From Paramacrobiotus metropolitanus (lineage: Eukaryota; Tardigrada; Eutardigrada; Parachela; Macrobiotidae), in contig NW_026570334.1 of NCBI RefSeq assembly GCF_019649055.1, positions 124,001 to 188,000 of the forward strand: DNA of 64,000 nt, read 5' to 3'. The notes under the pieces were generated by a model. It had not been told where the DNA came from. It saw only the letters and a list, made by a program, of their open reading frames with translations, and did no database searches. Positions within the stretch are counted from its first letter, which is position 1, and each line of letters starts with the position of its first letter. This document shows, in pieces, positions 24,700 through 36,374 of the stretch. The position numbers were made by a program, and so were the translations under genes.

Positions 24700-25140
24700 A
24701 TGACTTGCAATGAAACTTTAGTAAATGACTGCTCCATAACCTGAACGCTGCCCAGTGGATTTAACACTAGTCGTCCGGCGTGGGTAAATATTCCCGCCTG
24801 CGTCCATAATATGATATGGCATACTAAACTTTGGTATTGGTTAGGTGCCACTACAAATGTCAATTCTGAGAGAGCACTGAGGCAGCTCACTACTCTGTAG
24901 ACTGGTCGTAACAGCGGCGAACAAAATGGCGCGCAATTCGCTGGAAACGATTTTGTCATTGTTTCTCAAAATCTTCTGGCGGTAGTTGTCTCACTTGTGT
25001 GTGTATGGTAGAATCGATATGTACCGCTGGTTATTTAGGTTAGTTAATTTACGAAGTGCTTGTCGACGCTGAAACATCCTCTGATTGCCATACTGCATTC
25101 AAGCTCTTTGCAGTAATCGAAGTTGAACAAATTTTTACTA
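24700..25140 (-). pseudogene. Chemoreceptor relic, exon 2 and exon 3 remnants
   Basis: At 25050-25140 (minus) a frame reads CSMAIRGCFSVDKHFVN, a degraded match to the family's exon-2 end (CALTIGGFFSLDKRFVPA in CR6). About 300 bp on, at roughly 24725-24755, GGTTATGGAGCAGTCATTTAC resembles the TM7 exon GYGxLIY before a stop. No exon 1 was found upstream, and the F-box gene starts beyond it. It is a truncated, old copy. Confidence 0.45.
24794..24814. promoter_or_regulatory. Shared upstream motif, copy 3
   Basis: ccgcctgcgtccataatatg plus a, one base different from copy 1, lies about 490 bp upstream of the CR3 start. It is followed by aatgtcaattctgagagagc, which also recurs near 58076. Confidence 0.4.
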
Positions 25141-25509
25141 CAGAGAAGTGTCAATGGGAAATGTGTAGATGTTCCCTTCCAAGTAATGGAAAAATGGAAA
25201 CGAAGCGTCTGCTTCGTCTTGCCGCTGCAGCGGATCGCCCTTTGTAGGTTCACTTTAAAAAACACTTTAGGCATTTGACATTTGTTCGGGTTGAATACAC
25301 GGTATCGAAGCAGATCAGAATAACGCTGTGAGCTAAAGAATGTTTGACCGTAGTGCGGCAGAGCCAAACAACAGCCTTCATCTATTCTTGACGTCGTGTT
25401 GGAATAATCACCGCCCGTTGCTAAGGTGTAGCGTTACTTACCAAGGGGCGGCGGTACATTTGGTTTGAAAGCGCATGACGAGAAAGTACTGTAAAGTGTA
25501 AAATGCGAG

Positions 25510-27530
25510 ATGCTTTCTGGTTTGTTTGGCTCCTTGCAGTCCATGTTTTCTTATTTGACTGAGACCACGTTAACTCTTCTTCGTTTTGTCAAACAACGCT
25601 TTCGCAGCTCTGAGATTGATTCAGTCACTTCGTTCATTAAAATGGCTGAAAAACCAGCGAACCGTTTTGTCGAAGTTCCCTGCTACTTTCACGCTCTTCC
25701 CCAGGAATCAGTGCTGCATATTTTCTCGTTCCTGGACGTCCTTGATGTCACAAACTGTTCAGTGTAAGTAGCACCTTTTTGTTCTGGTTTTCAAGCTCAC
25801 ATTTAATGTTGATCGCAAGGTTTTGTAAGCTTCGCGTACGCTTTATTTGGCCTTACGAGATTTAAATTGGTTATCTTCACCACAGGGTCTGTCGACGATG
25901 GAAGCGTATCACGGAGACCGATATACAGCAGAAATCCACCATCGTCGACCTGCAGAAATGGGCCACTTACCGCCCTCGGGAACTTACAATGGGGGACATT
26001 TGGAAACACCATATAGCACTGCTTCAGCGCTTCCTGACGCGAAGAACCCGCTGTCTGATCGTACGTCGACCAGCCGGCTCACCGCCACCTCGTGCTGACT
26101 GGGCCCTAACCGAGATCGCATGGGCCTCCTGTTGGGATTATCGATGGTCGGATGTCGGAGAGGAGCTGGGCAGAGTACTGGGCGACTGCTCCATCGGCTT
26201 GTGTTCCCGGGCTGATCGAGATCTGCCGCAGCCCGAGCCGCAGAAGCCGCGGCGGGATGTGGTATTGACGCTGCAGAATGTCCATCTCTGTGCGGACTCG
26301 TTGCGCGATCTGGGGTGGCACTTTGCCCGGCTGCCGTTCACCATCACCGCCGTTCGAATGGAGAATGTGACAATGCGCTGCCACTTTTCGACGGGACGGT
26401 TTGGTTATCAGTCTCCGCCCCAAGTGGTTCTCGAGGTCGCTGTGGAGAAAGCCGTGATTTTGCCGGAGAATGGTAGCTGGCCGTTTGATATACGGCTACG
26501 GGATCTCCTGGGCAACGTACCAAAACACTCCTTCGCGTTTTTTGAGCGATTCTTGCCAGCTGATTTTTCGAATGCCGAAAAGGACTTCATCAGCGCGAAG
26601 CTGTTGTCGGACGATCCCGTGGGTGCAACGCTAGCATCTTACTTCGGAAGGTACTCGCGTTTCTAGATTATCAAGAAATTTGAGATTATCTTACTAGAAA
26701 ATTTGTTCACTTAATTATAAGTCGAAGTGTAACGGTTCGGTCCTGGATGACAGTGGTACAACCAAAATCTGTTAGGAGATCGTCACTACTACTAGAAAGT
26801 AAAACATTCTCTTTCCATCGGGCGGTTCGGGCCCTCTAACAGAGTTCTAAGCAGTATCCAGGTGATCATCATGTTAATGGGTATCCAAGAAGCACCTCGA
26901 TGATACGATAAAATTTTATTTTCTCGGTCCCTACTCAGAACACCGATTTTGCACGTTTCTGCTTTGTAAAGCTTTGTTGCGCTTAAATGATATGCAGCGG
27001 ATAGAATCTGCCCTGACTTCAGTTAACTGCTTGGTTACGTTTATCCGTAGCCAGCGTAAAGGGGCTCTCATTAATCTTGTCCACGGAGAACAGGCTAGAC
27101 TGGTCCCGTCGCCTCACTTCGTTATGACGCCATTAGACAAGTAATACAAGCAGTTACAAATGCAGAAACATTTTATGTTTGTATCACTGGACAGGAGAAG
27201 CTTAGAATAATTATTACTGCGTAACTGTTACGGACTTTGCGCTCTGTCATGCATAGGGCAAAGACAGTATCTGCGCGCTATACATGTACGCTTAGTCGAT
27301 AAATAAAGCTAACAAACAACACTGACTGTGTGTGCTATAGGTGGGTTAGTTTGCCCGGGATTGTTGGCGTGTGCGCAGCATCTACGCTTGGCTCCTTGGG
27401 ACTGACGCTGAACGATATTCTTTCGCTCCCGAAATGGTTGCGTCAGCTAGTGGTTGAGCTGCTGAAGAATCCTTCCATTGGAATAGTTCCGATTGCTACT
27501 ACATATAGCGACTGCTCCTGGTACGCCTAA
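25510..27530 (+). CDS. F-box protein, three exons
   Basis: Exons 25510-25763, 25886-26650 and 27341-27530 join in phase to 402 aa. The Met at 25642 (MAEKPANRFVEVPCYFHALP) is a plausible alternative start. The F-box spans the first intron: LPQESVLHIFSFLDVLDVTN, then CSVVCRRWKRITE from exon 2, the usual LP..ll..iFs.L...dl...s.VCr.W pattern. The first donor is a perfect GTAAGT. The long C-terminal part has no recognisable repeats; it is tryptophan- and leucine-rich and presumably recruits substrate. F-box proteins bridge Skp1-cullin ubiquitin ligases to targets. If exon 2 is read through its last donor the protein stops at 26666 (344 aa). The third exon is protein-like (WVSLPGIVGVCAASTLGSLG) and fits the phase, so I prefer the longer form. 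It is oriented against the receptor cluster. Confidence 0.7.
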
Positions 27531-27535
27531 AGATT

Positions 27536-27880
27536 AGGCGTACCGCAGTTGCTATGGTTTTGCAAAATAAGTATTGCGGTAATGGCAGCAATTTGGTTCG
27601 TTTTTTAAAATAATGACCTTTAAAGTATTTTTTGCATGTCTTTAGTTTGTATGGATTTTTGAACGTATGAATTTTCGTTTTTATGGATTTGTGTATGCAT
27701 GGAGTATTGCCGCAAGGACAAGTGAGCGATTGCTTTTTTAGCGTTCTAAAGCAAAGCTGAACGCCGATTGGTTGATTGGTACACTATTTGTATAATCTTT
27801 TCTTTTCAGTAGATTGCTGTGTGTTTTTATCACACTTACGCACTACACAGCTACTTGTCTGAAATCTGCCATTTCTTTAA
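27536..27880. repeat. Duplicated flank shared with the CR6 3' side
   Basis: Aligns by eye with about 35670-35935: aagtattgcggtaatggcag, a region of atggagt and gccgcaagga, gctgaacgccgattgg, then the ttattacac-like ending. Here it abuts the truncated CR4 directly, which dates a deletion after duplication. Confidence 0.6.
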
Positions 27881-27887
27881 TGTTACT

Positions 27888-28684
27888 TCAAGGAAATCCC
27901 AAATGCAACTGGATTATTGTAAGAAATCCCGAAAATACCTTATCCATGTCACTGATTATCCAGCGCAACCGGCGATACTTCAGTTCTACGTCCATCAACT
28001 GCACTGTAACCTTTTCACTTTCCGCCGTCGTATCCTTTTCCAGTCGACGGAGTTGCTCTCGTAACTGGCCAAATGCTGCGCGAATATCCAAAAGAATGAC
28101 AATGAAAATTGTCTGCGGGATGATTTGGCAGGAGACCGCAAAGACCGCTGCCAGCATGTAAAAACAGCGCCCGGCATATATCGGCATCTCCATAGCGGTG
28201 AAAAGCGTCAGTGTTATCGGTGAAGTCCAGCAAATTCCGTTAATTGCGACAATCGTGCTAAACATAGCGTAAACAGAAACCGTAACAAAAAGCACAATCC
28301 AACTCAACAGTAAACGAGCGTGTCTGCCAGAAATTGCGACCCATGCAGCACTTTCCTGTTGTGCGATTAGTCTTCGGTAAATACCCATCACTTAGCCAAA
28401 GAGATATTAAAGACTACAACGAGAAGCGCTGCTTACAGGTTTGTATTAACCATGAACACCATTCGGATTAGCGTGAAGAATTCCAGCCTACTTAAATCGT
28501 TCCTGTTGAAGCTAGTGTACACACTGATGGTATTGGCCAAGGGAGCGAGGAAGATGCCACCCAGGCCGATCGACCACAGAGTCAGTAAACGACTTCGTGT
28601 CGGGTTACGTTAAAGTGGATCTAAACGATATGGAAATAGTCCCAGAAGTTGCATCGCGCGGAATAACACCCGGAAGAACGACAT
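27888..28684 (-). pseudogene. Chemoreceptor CR4, truncated and multiply broken
   Basis: The copy starts at 28684 (MSFFRVLFRAMQLLGLFPYR) and is a close relative of CR6. A stop follows RLDPL. Another occurs where CR6 has NMYLQPALL, and a frame change follows near 28390. From there a good frame runs WVAISGRHARLLLSWIVLFV through DVELKYRRLRWIISDMDKVF and ends abruptly after SGFL near 27905. The last part of exon 1, exon 2 and exon 3 are absent. Duplicated 3' flank follows at once. No functional product is possible. Confidence 0.85.
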
Positions 28685-28689
28685 TTGTG

Positions 28690-29010
28690 CGGTTAATATG
28701 TATATAATCCGGATGCGCCTTCTCGAAGTAAAGATTCAAGCAGCAAACCCTCCTATAATACTATATCCGAAGAACGCACGAAAGTTACCGCATCTTGCGT
28801 TGCCTGCCAAGTTAGCGCCGCTCTAGGAAGGGGAACAGGATCTGTTTGTTTTTCGCTGAACGACAGGCAGAGGCCGCATGAATGCGAATCGATCCGATCT
28901 TTTTCGATTAGCTAAAGTGAGTGTAAAGATAACTAACCGTACATTCTATTGATTTCAGTACTTCTTTGCTGGGTAGCCATCGGCCAGGCAATTGTATGCT
29001 TCGGCAATAC
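28690..29010. repeat. Duplicated 5' flank shared with CR6
   Basis: Matches about 37930-38225 by eye (gttaccgcatcttgcgttgc, atctgtttgtttttcgctg, aaagtgagtg, gctgggta). CR4 and CR6 therefore come from one segmental duplication that included their upstream region. Confidence 0.6.
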
Positions 29011-29386
29011 CATCATAATGTGCTTGTGCCATCTTTGTACCTCGGACTGGATTTTTAACAGTAACCTGCTGTCGCGCAAATTCAATGTTCCTCCCTATCA
29101 TGGTCAGAACAGCTGCTTGCTTGAATCAGTAGGTTCCCAACAATTCTGAACGATGCATGACATTATTATTTGAAAATACAGTTAGTTAGTTAGACTGAAG
29201 GGCAGAATTGTGGAAGATTCGACAATGGTGCAGACATTAAATTAGAAAACGAAATTTAGTGCTTAATATGTATACGAACTATCAAAGTTATGTGTTTTAA
29301 TCTGATATGGGAAAGTCCTACCGTTCCAGGTTAGCATCCGGCGCAGATCGAGTCACAATAACGATAACGGTTCCATCATAATATTT

Positions 29387-30875
29387 TTATAAAGCGTTAG
29401 CCACAGTAGAATTTCCTAGACGTGATACGAACGCTGTGAAGTCAGCGCTGGAAAGCAGCGCCCGCATATCCGCTTTCATATCATGCGTCTGGTAGATGAG
29501 AATTCCGTAGCCCAGAAGGAGTCCGGCAACCTGCATCAGGCCAAGTATTACAAGTTCAGTTATGTTTGACCTTCCTGTTCTTCCACGGTCCGGATTACGC
29601 TGTTTGCAAACCTACCATTGGCACAAACTGCTTGTCAATGCTGAAAAATCCTCCAATTGTCACAACGCAGTCATGCTCGCTGCAAAGTAACAGCAGCCGG
29701 TCAAAGGTCCCTTGCAGAGAAGTTCCGTAAAAGTGGGTCCCAGTACGAAAAACGTGCTGTCGCAACAATATTACCTAAAAGAAGGAACATTCGATAAAAT
29801 TGAGCGTTATCGGTATGTTTGGTTATTATTACACCCATTGACCCACAGAATAAACTATGTATGACAAGGTGCTGAACGTGTTACTACAGATAAATATTCT
29901 GCGCGTTGCTTGTACCTCTTCATGGCATCCAATCACGATCCAGTATTTCAGGAAGGCATTCAGAATCACGGCGCTGCCGACAATACGCACCACATTCTCA
30001 TCCACCGCCTCCGTCATGTTCATCTGCTCGGCATCCAAAAGGGTAAACAAATAGCCCACCAACGCCGCAAACGCGATCAACTCTTTCACAAAGACCACCA
30101 ACAAAAAGCTCGAAAATGCCTTATCAACATCCGTTATTAACATCCGCAACCTGCGATACTGCGGTTCAATGTTTGCCAACTGCACTGTGACCTTTTCCCT
30201 TTCCGGTATCTCCTGCTCCATGAGCTGGATTTGCTGTCCTAAGTTGCAAAATCTCGCGTGAACATCCTGAAGAATGGCTAGCAAAATCGTCTGCGGGATG
30301 ATTTCGCAGCACACTGAATATCCCGCTGCCAACATGAAGAGAATCCATCCCGCATATATCGGAATCTCCACAGCCCTGAACAGCGTCAGCGGTATTGGTT
30401 TGGCCCAGTTAGATCCATATATAGTGGCGATAGTACCAAACAAAGCATAAACAGCCACAAAGGAAACCAAGAACAACAACACATTCCAGATGACCAGTAA
30501 ACGTCTGAAGCGACTGAAAGGGACTGCCAGCCACCTAGGATCTGTTGTCGGTGTCATGAGTTGCTGGTAAACCACCATCAAGTGAGTCGATGAGAGATTG
30601 AAAATAAGAACAAAGAGCACAGGCTGCATATAACAGTTAACCATGAAGATCATGCGGATTAGAGTGAAGAACTCCAGCCTGGCCAAATCGTTCCCGCTGA
30701 AGCGAATGTACGCACTGATGCTGTTCACAACAGGAGCGAGGGAAATGCAGCCCAGGCTGATCGCCCACAGAGTCAGTAGGAGATTTCGTTTGGCATACAT
30801 TCGAAGCGAGTGCAAGCGATATGGAAACAGTCCGAGTACCTGCATCCAGCGGAACAACACCCGGAACAACGACAT
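29387..30875 (-). CDS. Gustatory-receptor-like chemoreceptor CR5
   Basis: Exons 30875-29916 (960 nt), 29774-29616 (159) and 29530-29387 (144) are all in phase 0 and encode 420 aa with no lesion. The start is MSLFRVLFRWMQVLGLFPYR. Exon 1 contains RIVGSAVILNAFLKYWIVIG before the GAAGAG|GT donor. Exon 2 reads VVTIGGFFSIDKQFVPM and exon 3 VAGLLLGYGILIYQTHD. Exon 3 and the 3' flank are almost the same as in CR2, so the two are recent duplicates, with CR5 the working copy. An extra open stretch past the donor runs only a few codons and is intron. Confidence 0.85.
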
Positions 30876-31259
30876 ATTTGTGGTTGTTAAAGAATTCGGT
30901 TATTGTCAACACGGAGGTGAGAATTTGTAGAGGACAGCCGGTACCATGATATAAGCGGTTGTTCTTGAGCTGACTGCTGGCTGATTTCAACAAATACGAA
31001 AACTATAAAACGTCCACATTTCCACGATCGACTGGTGCTGATACCCAACAGCAGCAGCAAAAACCATATCGCTTTTGATGCTTAGGCAGCTGCTTTGCCG
31101 CATGACAACTAGAATATTTAATGCCTGATTCGGTTTCATGTTTTCAACAGAAGCGGTAATATTACCACACGCGGCCCAACAATAATATTCGGACTTCTGA
31201 CAGAATCTGGAATTCACATCATGTACTGGAAAATGTACCAAGAGTGTCACAATAAACAA
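30876..31259. other. CR5 upstream region, no gene seen
   Basis: Presumed 5' flank of CR5 up to the start of the foldback-like repeats. No clear TATA box was picked out. Confidence 0.35.
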
Positions 31260-31269
31260 CAAAATGAAG

Positions 31270-32312
31270 CAGTAAGCAGCGGCACACCGACAACTCGCTG
31301 ACGGTCATCTTGCTGACCGACAAAATGTTGACCCGACAGTTTGTTGAAACAACAAATCGCTGAACGACATTTTGCTGACTGACAGAATGCTTACCCGACA
31401 ATTTGCTTACTTACTAAACTGTTGACCGACATTTTACTGACGGAAGTTTAATGAAAATACCGACAACTCGCTGACCACAAATTTATTCCCTTACCCATCA
31501 AATCCTTGATAAACACAATTTTTTTATCACGCGTTTTTTTTCAAAACTTCACCTAACTACGTTTTAAGAACATTTAAAGAAACAAACGTTCAGTAAAAAT
31601 TTCCGCTCTTTCAACGGTACCCTCAATTTGGGTGATTATGATCGGATACCATAACCACTTCTCCTGCTATTAACAGCTGCCGGCCAATGCAGCGATCTGA
31701 TAATTCCAGTCGTCCATTTCTCCTTTTTTTCTGCAAGCGCGTACGAGTGAATTTCATAAAACATCTATGAAACCAAAGAAAACTAAGAAACCTAAGAAAC
31801 CTAAGAAACCTAAAAAACCTAAGAAAACTAAGAAACCTAAGAAACCTGAGAAACCGGTGTAATTATTAAAACATTTTTAACAGTTAATAATAAATAATTA
31901 ATATTGGATGAGACAATGACATACTCGTGAACTTAATACGGGGTAATAAATGGCAAAAGCTATATTTCAATCATAACTGTCATAGTATTGCTTCCTTTTT
32001 ATGAAACCAACGAAGATTCTAGTTCTGGCGTAAATATCGCTAATGTGCGTTGAACTGGTCAGCAAATTGTCGGTCAGCAAGTTTTCGTCTTCTACAAGTT
32101 GTCGGTCAGCGAGTTGTCGATTTCCGACATTTCGCTGACCGACAAGTAAGCTGTCGTTCAGCAAATTAGTTTCAGCAAGATGTCGGTCAGCCAGTTTGTG
32201 AAAAAGCGAACTGTCGGTAAGCGATTTGTCGGTCAGCAAGTTGTGGTAGTCAGCAACAAAGTCGGTCATCAAATTGTCGGTCAGCGAAATGAAGGTCATA
32301 GAGTTGTCGTGC
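31270..32312. mobile_element. Foldback-like element with tandem-repeat inverted arms
   Basis: The left arm (about 31280-31490) is built from degenerate short tandem units around ttgctgaccgacaa. The right arm (about 32045-32312) has the same units in opposite orientation, ttgtcggtcagcaa. The outer ends also pair: caccgacaactcgctgacgg on the left against the reverse complement of gaccttcat..gagttgtcgtgc on the right. About 550 bp of unrelated AT-rich sequence separates them. Long terminal inverted repeats made of subrepeats are the hallmark of foldback transposons. I see no transposase, so any mobility would depend on another element. Confidence 0.55.
31769..31856 (+). repeat. 9-bp simple repeat (aagaaacct)n
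   Basis: About nine imperfect copies of aagaaacct inside the loop of the foldback-like element. A short related run (aagaaactcaagaaaccta) occurs near 49033. Confidence 0.85.
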
Positions 32313-32749
32313 TACCGTAAGCAGCAGGCGCGATACTGCCGAGTAAACCCAAACCTAAGGCGTTCGTTTGAGGGCCAAATTTCCGGCCGGATGATTTTAT
32401 CGTTGTAATCTTATTCGAACCCGAGTACACGGTTTAACACCCTGTACGGCCTTCGTTGATGGCATTGCGTCACATGGCAAAGCACAACGTCACATTCCAA
32501 AAATTAAAACGGAAGACAGTTATTCTTCAAACTGTTAAATAAACTGCACTGCCAGTATATGCTGCCGTTAGCCGGCTGGACTGTGACGTTTAGGCAGTAA
32601 TATGGTACTAGAAACGACCGCGGCGCTACGCGCCGCGGCATCCACCGAAGGTTGCGGTGCCGACTTTACTCTTGTGTGGTTCCTTGCTGTCGCGTGGTAA
32701 CGTTGCGCAGCTAACTTTCGCACGCTTGCGTTAAAGCTCTTAGTCTCGC

Positions 32750-33230
32750 TTGGTTATGTTAAGCCGCTAATTCTCGCTTGCTCTCGGTACGCCGCTTACT
32801 CTCTTCTGGATACTTTGCGCTGCTTACTCTCTTGTGGTTACGTTACGCCGCTCAATTTCTTGTGGTTACTTTGCGCCGCTGACGCTCTTATGGTTACTTT
32901 GTGCCGCTCACTCTCTTGTGGTTACTATACATCGCTTTGCCTATGCTCACGTTGCGCCGCCTACTCTCTTGTGGTTACTTTGCGCTGCTTACTCTCTTGT
33001 GGTTACGTTACGGCGCTCAATTTTTTGTGGTTACTTTGTGCCGCTGGCTCTCTTGTGGTTACGTTGCGCCGCGCACTCTCTTGTGGTGACGTTACGCCGC
33101 TCACCCTCTTGTGGTTACTTACTCTCTTGTGGATACTATACATCGCTCATTTTCCTGTGCTCACATTGCGCCGCCTACTCTCTTGTGGTTACGTTGCGCC
33201 GCTCACCCTCTTGTGGTTACGTTCAGTGTA
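32750..33230 (+). repeat. 28-bp minisatellite, about 17 copies
   Basis: Starts of gtggtta fall at 32834, 32862, 32890 and 32918, a 28-bp period. The unit is close to gtggttacgttgcgccgctc plus actctctt. Because three units equal 28 codons, all plus-strand frames stay open for long stretches, producing Leu/Cys-rich pseudo-proteins. I do not annotate them as genes. Confidence 0.9.
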
Positions 33231-33234
33231 AAGT

Positions 33235-33430
33235 GTGTGTTTCAGTAAGTTGGTCCAGCGAGTTCAGTTTGTTTAGTAAATTTGGTTAGCTTAATAAGTT
33301 GGTACAGTATCTTTTGTTCGTTTAGTAATTCTGTTCAGCACGTTCACCTTGTTTAAGAAGGACGTTCAGCGGATTCAGCTTGTTTACTAAAAATGTTCAG
33401 TAGGTTCACTTTGTTTAGTATGTGTTTTGG
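33235..33430 (+). repeat. Degenerate tandem repeat, ~30-bp units
   Basis: Imperfect units such as ttcagcttgtttactaaaaa and ttcactttgtttagta repeat five to six times directly after the 28-bp array. Confidence 0.55.
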
Positions 33431-33929
33431 TTCTGACCAATGAGAGCGATTTGGAGGCGGTCGCGTTCCTCCATCAGCCGCTTAATAGATTAGAGAAAAT
33501 CAGGCGCGAAACTGCCGGTACATAAGCACCATGTTCAGCCACAACGTAAACCTCCACTGAGGTGACGGGAGCAAGTGCAAGGTGTGCCTGCCTGAGCAAC
33601 TACAACACGTTTACTTTTTTAATATGTGCGCGACCATTATTTACGTTAAAGCAATAACTTCATTAAATAGCACAAAAATGTTTCAAGCAGTAGTTCTAAC
33701 TTCTAAGTATCCAGCACTTCGTACACCGGTCAGCAGAAAGTTAAAAACTGTCAAAACCTGTTTGCATGTATTTTGACCACAACGACATGAAAAAAAACAC
33801 AGAAAACAGACGATGCTTCTCAAAACTTCTCAAAATATCCCTTCTCAAAACTTTCACTGCGCACTCGTCCGATAAACTGTACGCATTTCACGTTGCACTT
33901 GCTGCACTTTTGGCAGGCCAAGCGGGGCC

Positions 33930-34040
33930 TGCGCTGAAAGTCTGAATCTGATTCTGAATGCTAAAAGTCCGAGTCTGAATACTAAAAGCCTGATTCTGAT
34001 TCCTGGAACTCTGAATCTGAATCCCAAAGTCTGAATCTGA
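33930..34040. repeat. Low-complexity tctgaatctgaa repeat
   Basis: A run of tctgaatctgattctgaatg-like units. Any frame across it is compositional. Confidence 0.7.
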
Positions 34041-34160
34041 ATAATAAGACACTAAGTCTGGCAGGTGACGACCCGAGCCTCTCATCGAAATTATAATGCA
34101 GTTGTGTTAAGACAGTAATTAATAGCTCGTATAGATAACAGTTGTGTACGAGTAATTATA

Positions 34161-35069
34161 CAAAGGACATTCCAAAAATAATTTTCCCTAATTTGTATCT
34201 CCCTTCAAAAATGCATTCAGCTTTTATTAGCCATATTGTTAGAAACGTCCTTCACTAAGGAACCGAAAGAAAACATAACTCCAGTAAACTCCACTAAAAC
34301 AGAAAAAATCTGCGGAGGAAACCATAAAGGGTCTTACGCACTTTTTCTCGTGATTTCCACGGACTTATTTTGCAATTTTTCTCAATCGCCTCGCTAACTT
34401 TTTGAGAAACACAAAATGTGGTAACGTTAGAAATTCTTTCCTCTAGCAAAAGAAATTTTAAAACAAAATGATGTGCTCAATCCGCTTGTGAGGGAAAATT
34501 GAAAGTGTCTGGGAGTAGGCGCCAAAACCAGAAAGCTTCTTAGCATCCTTACGGTAAAAAAGTGACAAAATTCAATAAAAAATTCATTGTTGCCGGTGAA
34601 AATTAAAATTCTTTAGTAACTTAAGTGCGCACGAGTGGCCATAAAATGCGTTTTCTTTTAATACATAAAACGATGTATTCACGGAAGCGAGAAGGCTGAA
34701 AACCGAGAACTTGGGTCTCCTACAAAAAATTAAAGTTTACCTTAATCTCGGAGGTTTTCAAAGCGTTTTGCTAACTTCGTAATAACACTAACACTATTTG
34801 CGGTTGATACTTAAAAGTAATCGTCGAAATAATTTCAAAGACGAAACTGGCAATAAAAAGAATGATTTTCAAAAAAGGACCTGAAAAAACTGCAAACGTA
34901 CCTCAAGGTTTTCGGGTTTTCGTTTTCCCTGTTCTTCACGGAAACTTTTAATTGTCGGTTCCTCGGATAGGTTACATAATGGTTTATCCAAGAAAAAATA
35001 TATCATTTCTGTATTGTGTCAACTGACGGAGAGGTAAAACAGGGAAAATTATTTTTGGAATGTCCTTTG
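34161..35069. mobile_element. 909-bp MITE with 29-bp terminal inverted repeats, TA duplications
   Basis: The left end caaaggacattccaaaaata continues to 34189. The right end (35041-35069) is its exact reverse complement over all 29 bases. Both sides are flanked by TA (34159-34160 and 35070-35071), the target duplication of the Tc1/mariner superfamily. The interior has no open frame long enough for a transposase, so it is a non-autonomous element. Identical TIRs suggest fairly recent movement. Confidence 0.8.
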
Positions 35070-35071
35070 TA

Positions 35072-36374
35072 GATCAGTATTAGGCGGTGGGAATTGCTCG
35101 TAAAAAAAAACAACACTGGGCGCTCTACAGAGACGTTACAAATACGTTTGTGCGGTAAAAACAGTGGGAAGCATGGGAAGATCAGTTAACATTATTGATA
35201 CTGCACAGTAGCGCAACTGGATGTTGCGCGCAGAAACGGTCTCCAGAACAATGTATACAGATACAAATCATTTAGCTTTAGAATGACATAAAGTATTACA
35301 AAAAAGTGATTCGGAGTGGGCGAACCCGAAAATATCCCATTTTTGACGCTACGTACCGGTAAGTCATGGATACATATTAATTATTATTAAGTCATCGTTT
35401 AATACATCGAAGTGTAAATACATAGCGGAAATAGAAGGGCCAGACATTAGGCCATCGGCTGCGCGTCGTTGTGCGTGATTTGAAACTCTCCTGCAGCGAA
35501 AAAGAAACCAAGTGGCCAAGAAAAGATAGTATGAGTGCGATAATACGGAAGAACCGGAATTCTGAGCTACATAATATAATATAGAGCGACTACTCCTGGT
35601 TAATCGACGACGACGAAGCTTAAGATATATAGAGCGACGCTTAAGATGAAGCTGACCCCCGTTGTTTTGGGTTTGCAAGATAAGTATTGCGGCAATGGTA
35701 GCGATTCTGTTCGTTTGTTAAGTGATGGTCTTCGAAATTTTTGTACGTATGGAGTGTTGTCGCAAGGATTGGTTAGCGATCGTGTTTCTAGCAGTCTAAT
35801 GTGAAGCTGAACACTGATTGGTGTGGTTTGTTGGTACATTAAATACTTACTTGCACAATTCTTCCATTTTTTTAGTACAGTATTGTGCATTTCTATTACA
35901 CGTGCGCAACTACCTGACGTAAAGCTGTCGTTTTTTTTATACATGATTATAAGAAATATAAAGTGCTAGCGGAGTATTGTGAATTTATACTCTGTATATC
36001 GGCAAAACTGTTTACTGTTGCTTTCTCGTGGTAGGCTTTTTATGCCCGAAACTAAAAAGTATTATTTGAAATGCGCATTGTTTCGAGCACGACCTGCAAA
36101 GGAGACGACCTGACATATTTAACGCAAACGCCACATTAATACCGAAAGAAGTAGTAGAATACTAGAATCGCCACACATTGCAGACATTTGTTAGCCATTC
36201 CGGAGCAAAAGCATTATGTTTGCGAGGCCTCAAGACTCGACACAGTCACACAACCCGCAAACAAAACGCGAATGCTGTCTAATAACTTAACTGCTTTGAT
36301 TAAGTTTCATTAAACGCGTCGACTATAATGTTAATCTGCAAAAAAATTACCGACGATAAATTACAACTACAGCA
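35072..36374. other. Intergenic between MITE and CR6
   Basis: No gene is seen. Positions 35670-35935 form the other copy of the flank found at 27536-27880. Confidence 0.45.

Noticed and set aside
31270-32312. CRISPR-like array
   Set aside because: Units are short, degenerate and without uniform spacers, and the host is eukaryotic.
32815-33289. Long Leu/Cys-rich plus-strand frames of up to 151 codons
   Set aside because: Generated by a 28-bp minisatellite that keeps several frames open at once.
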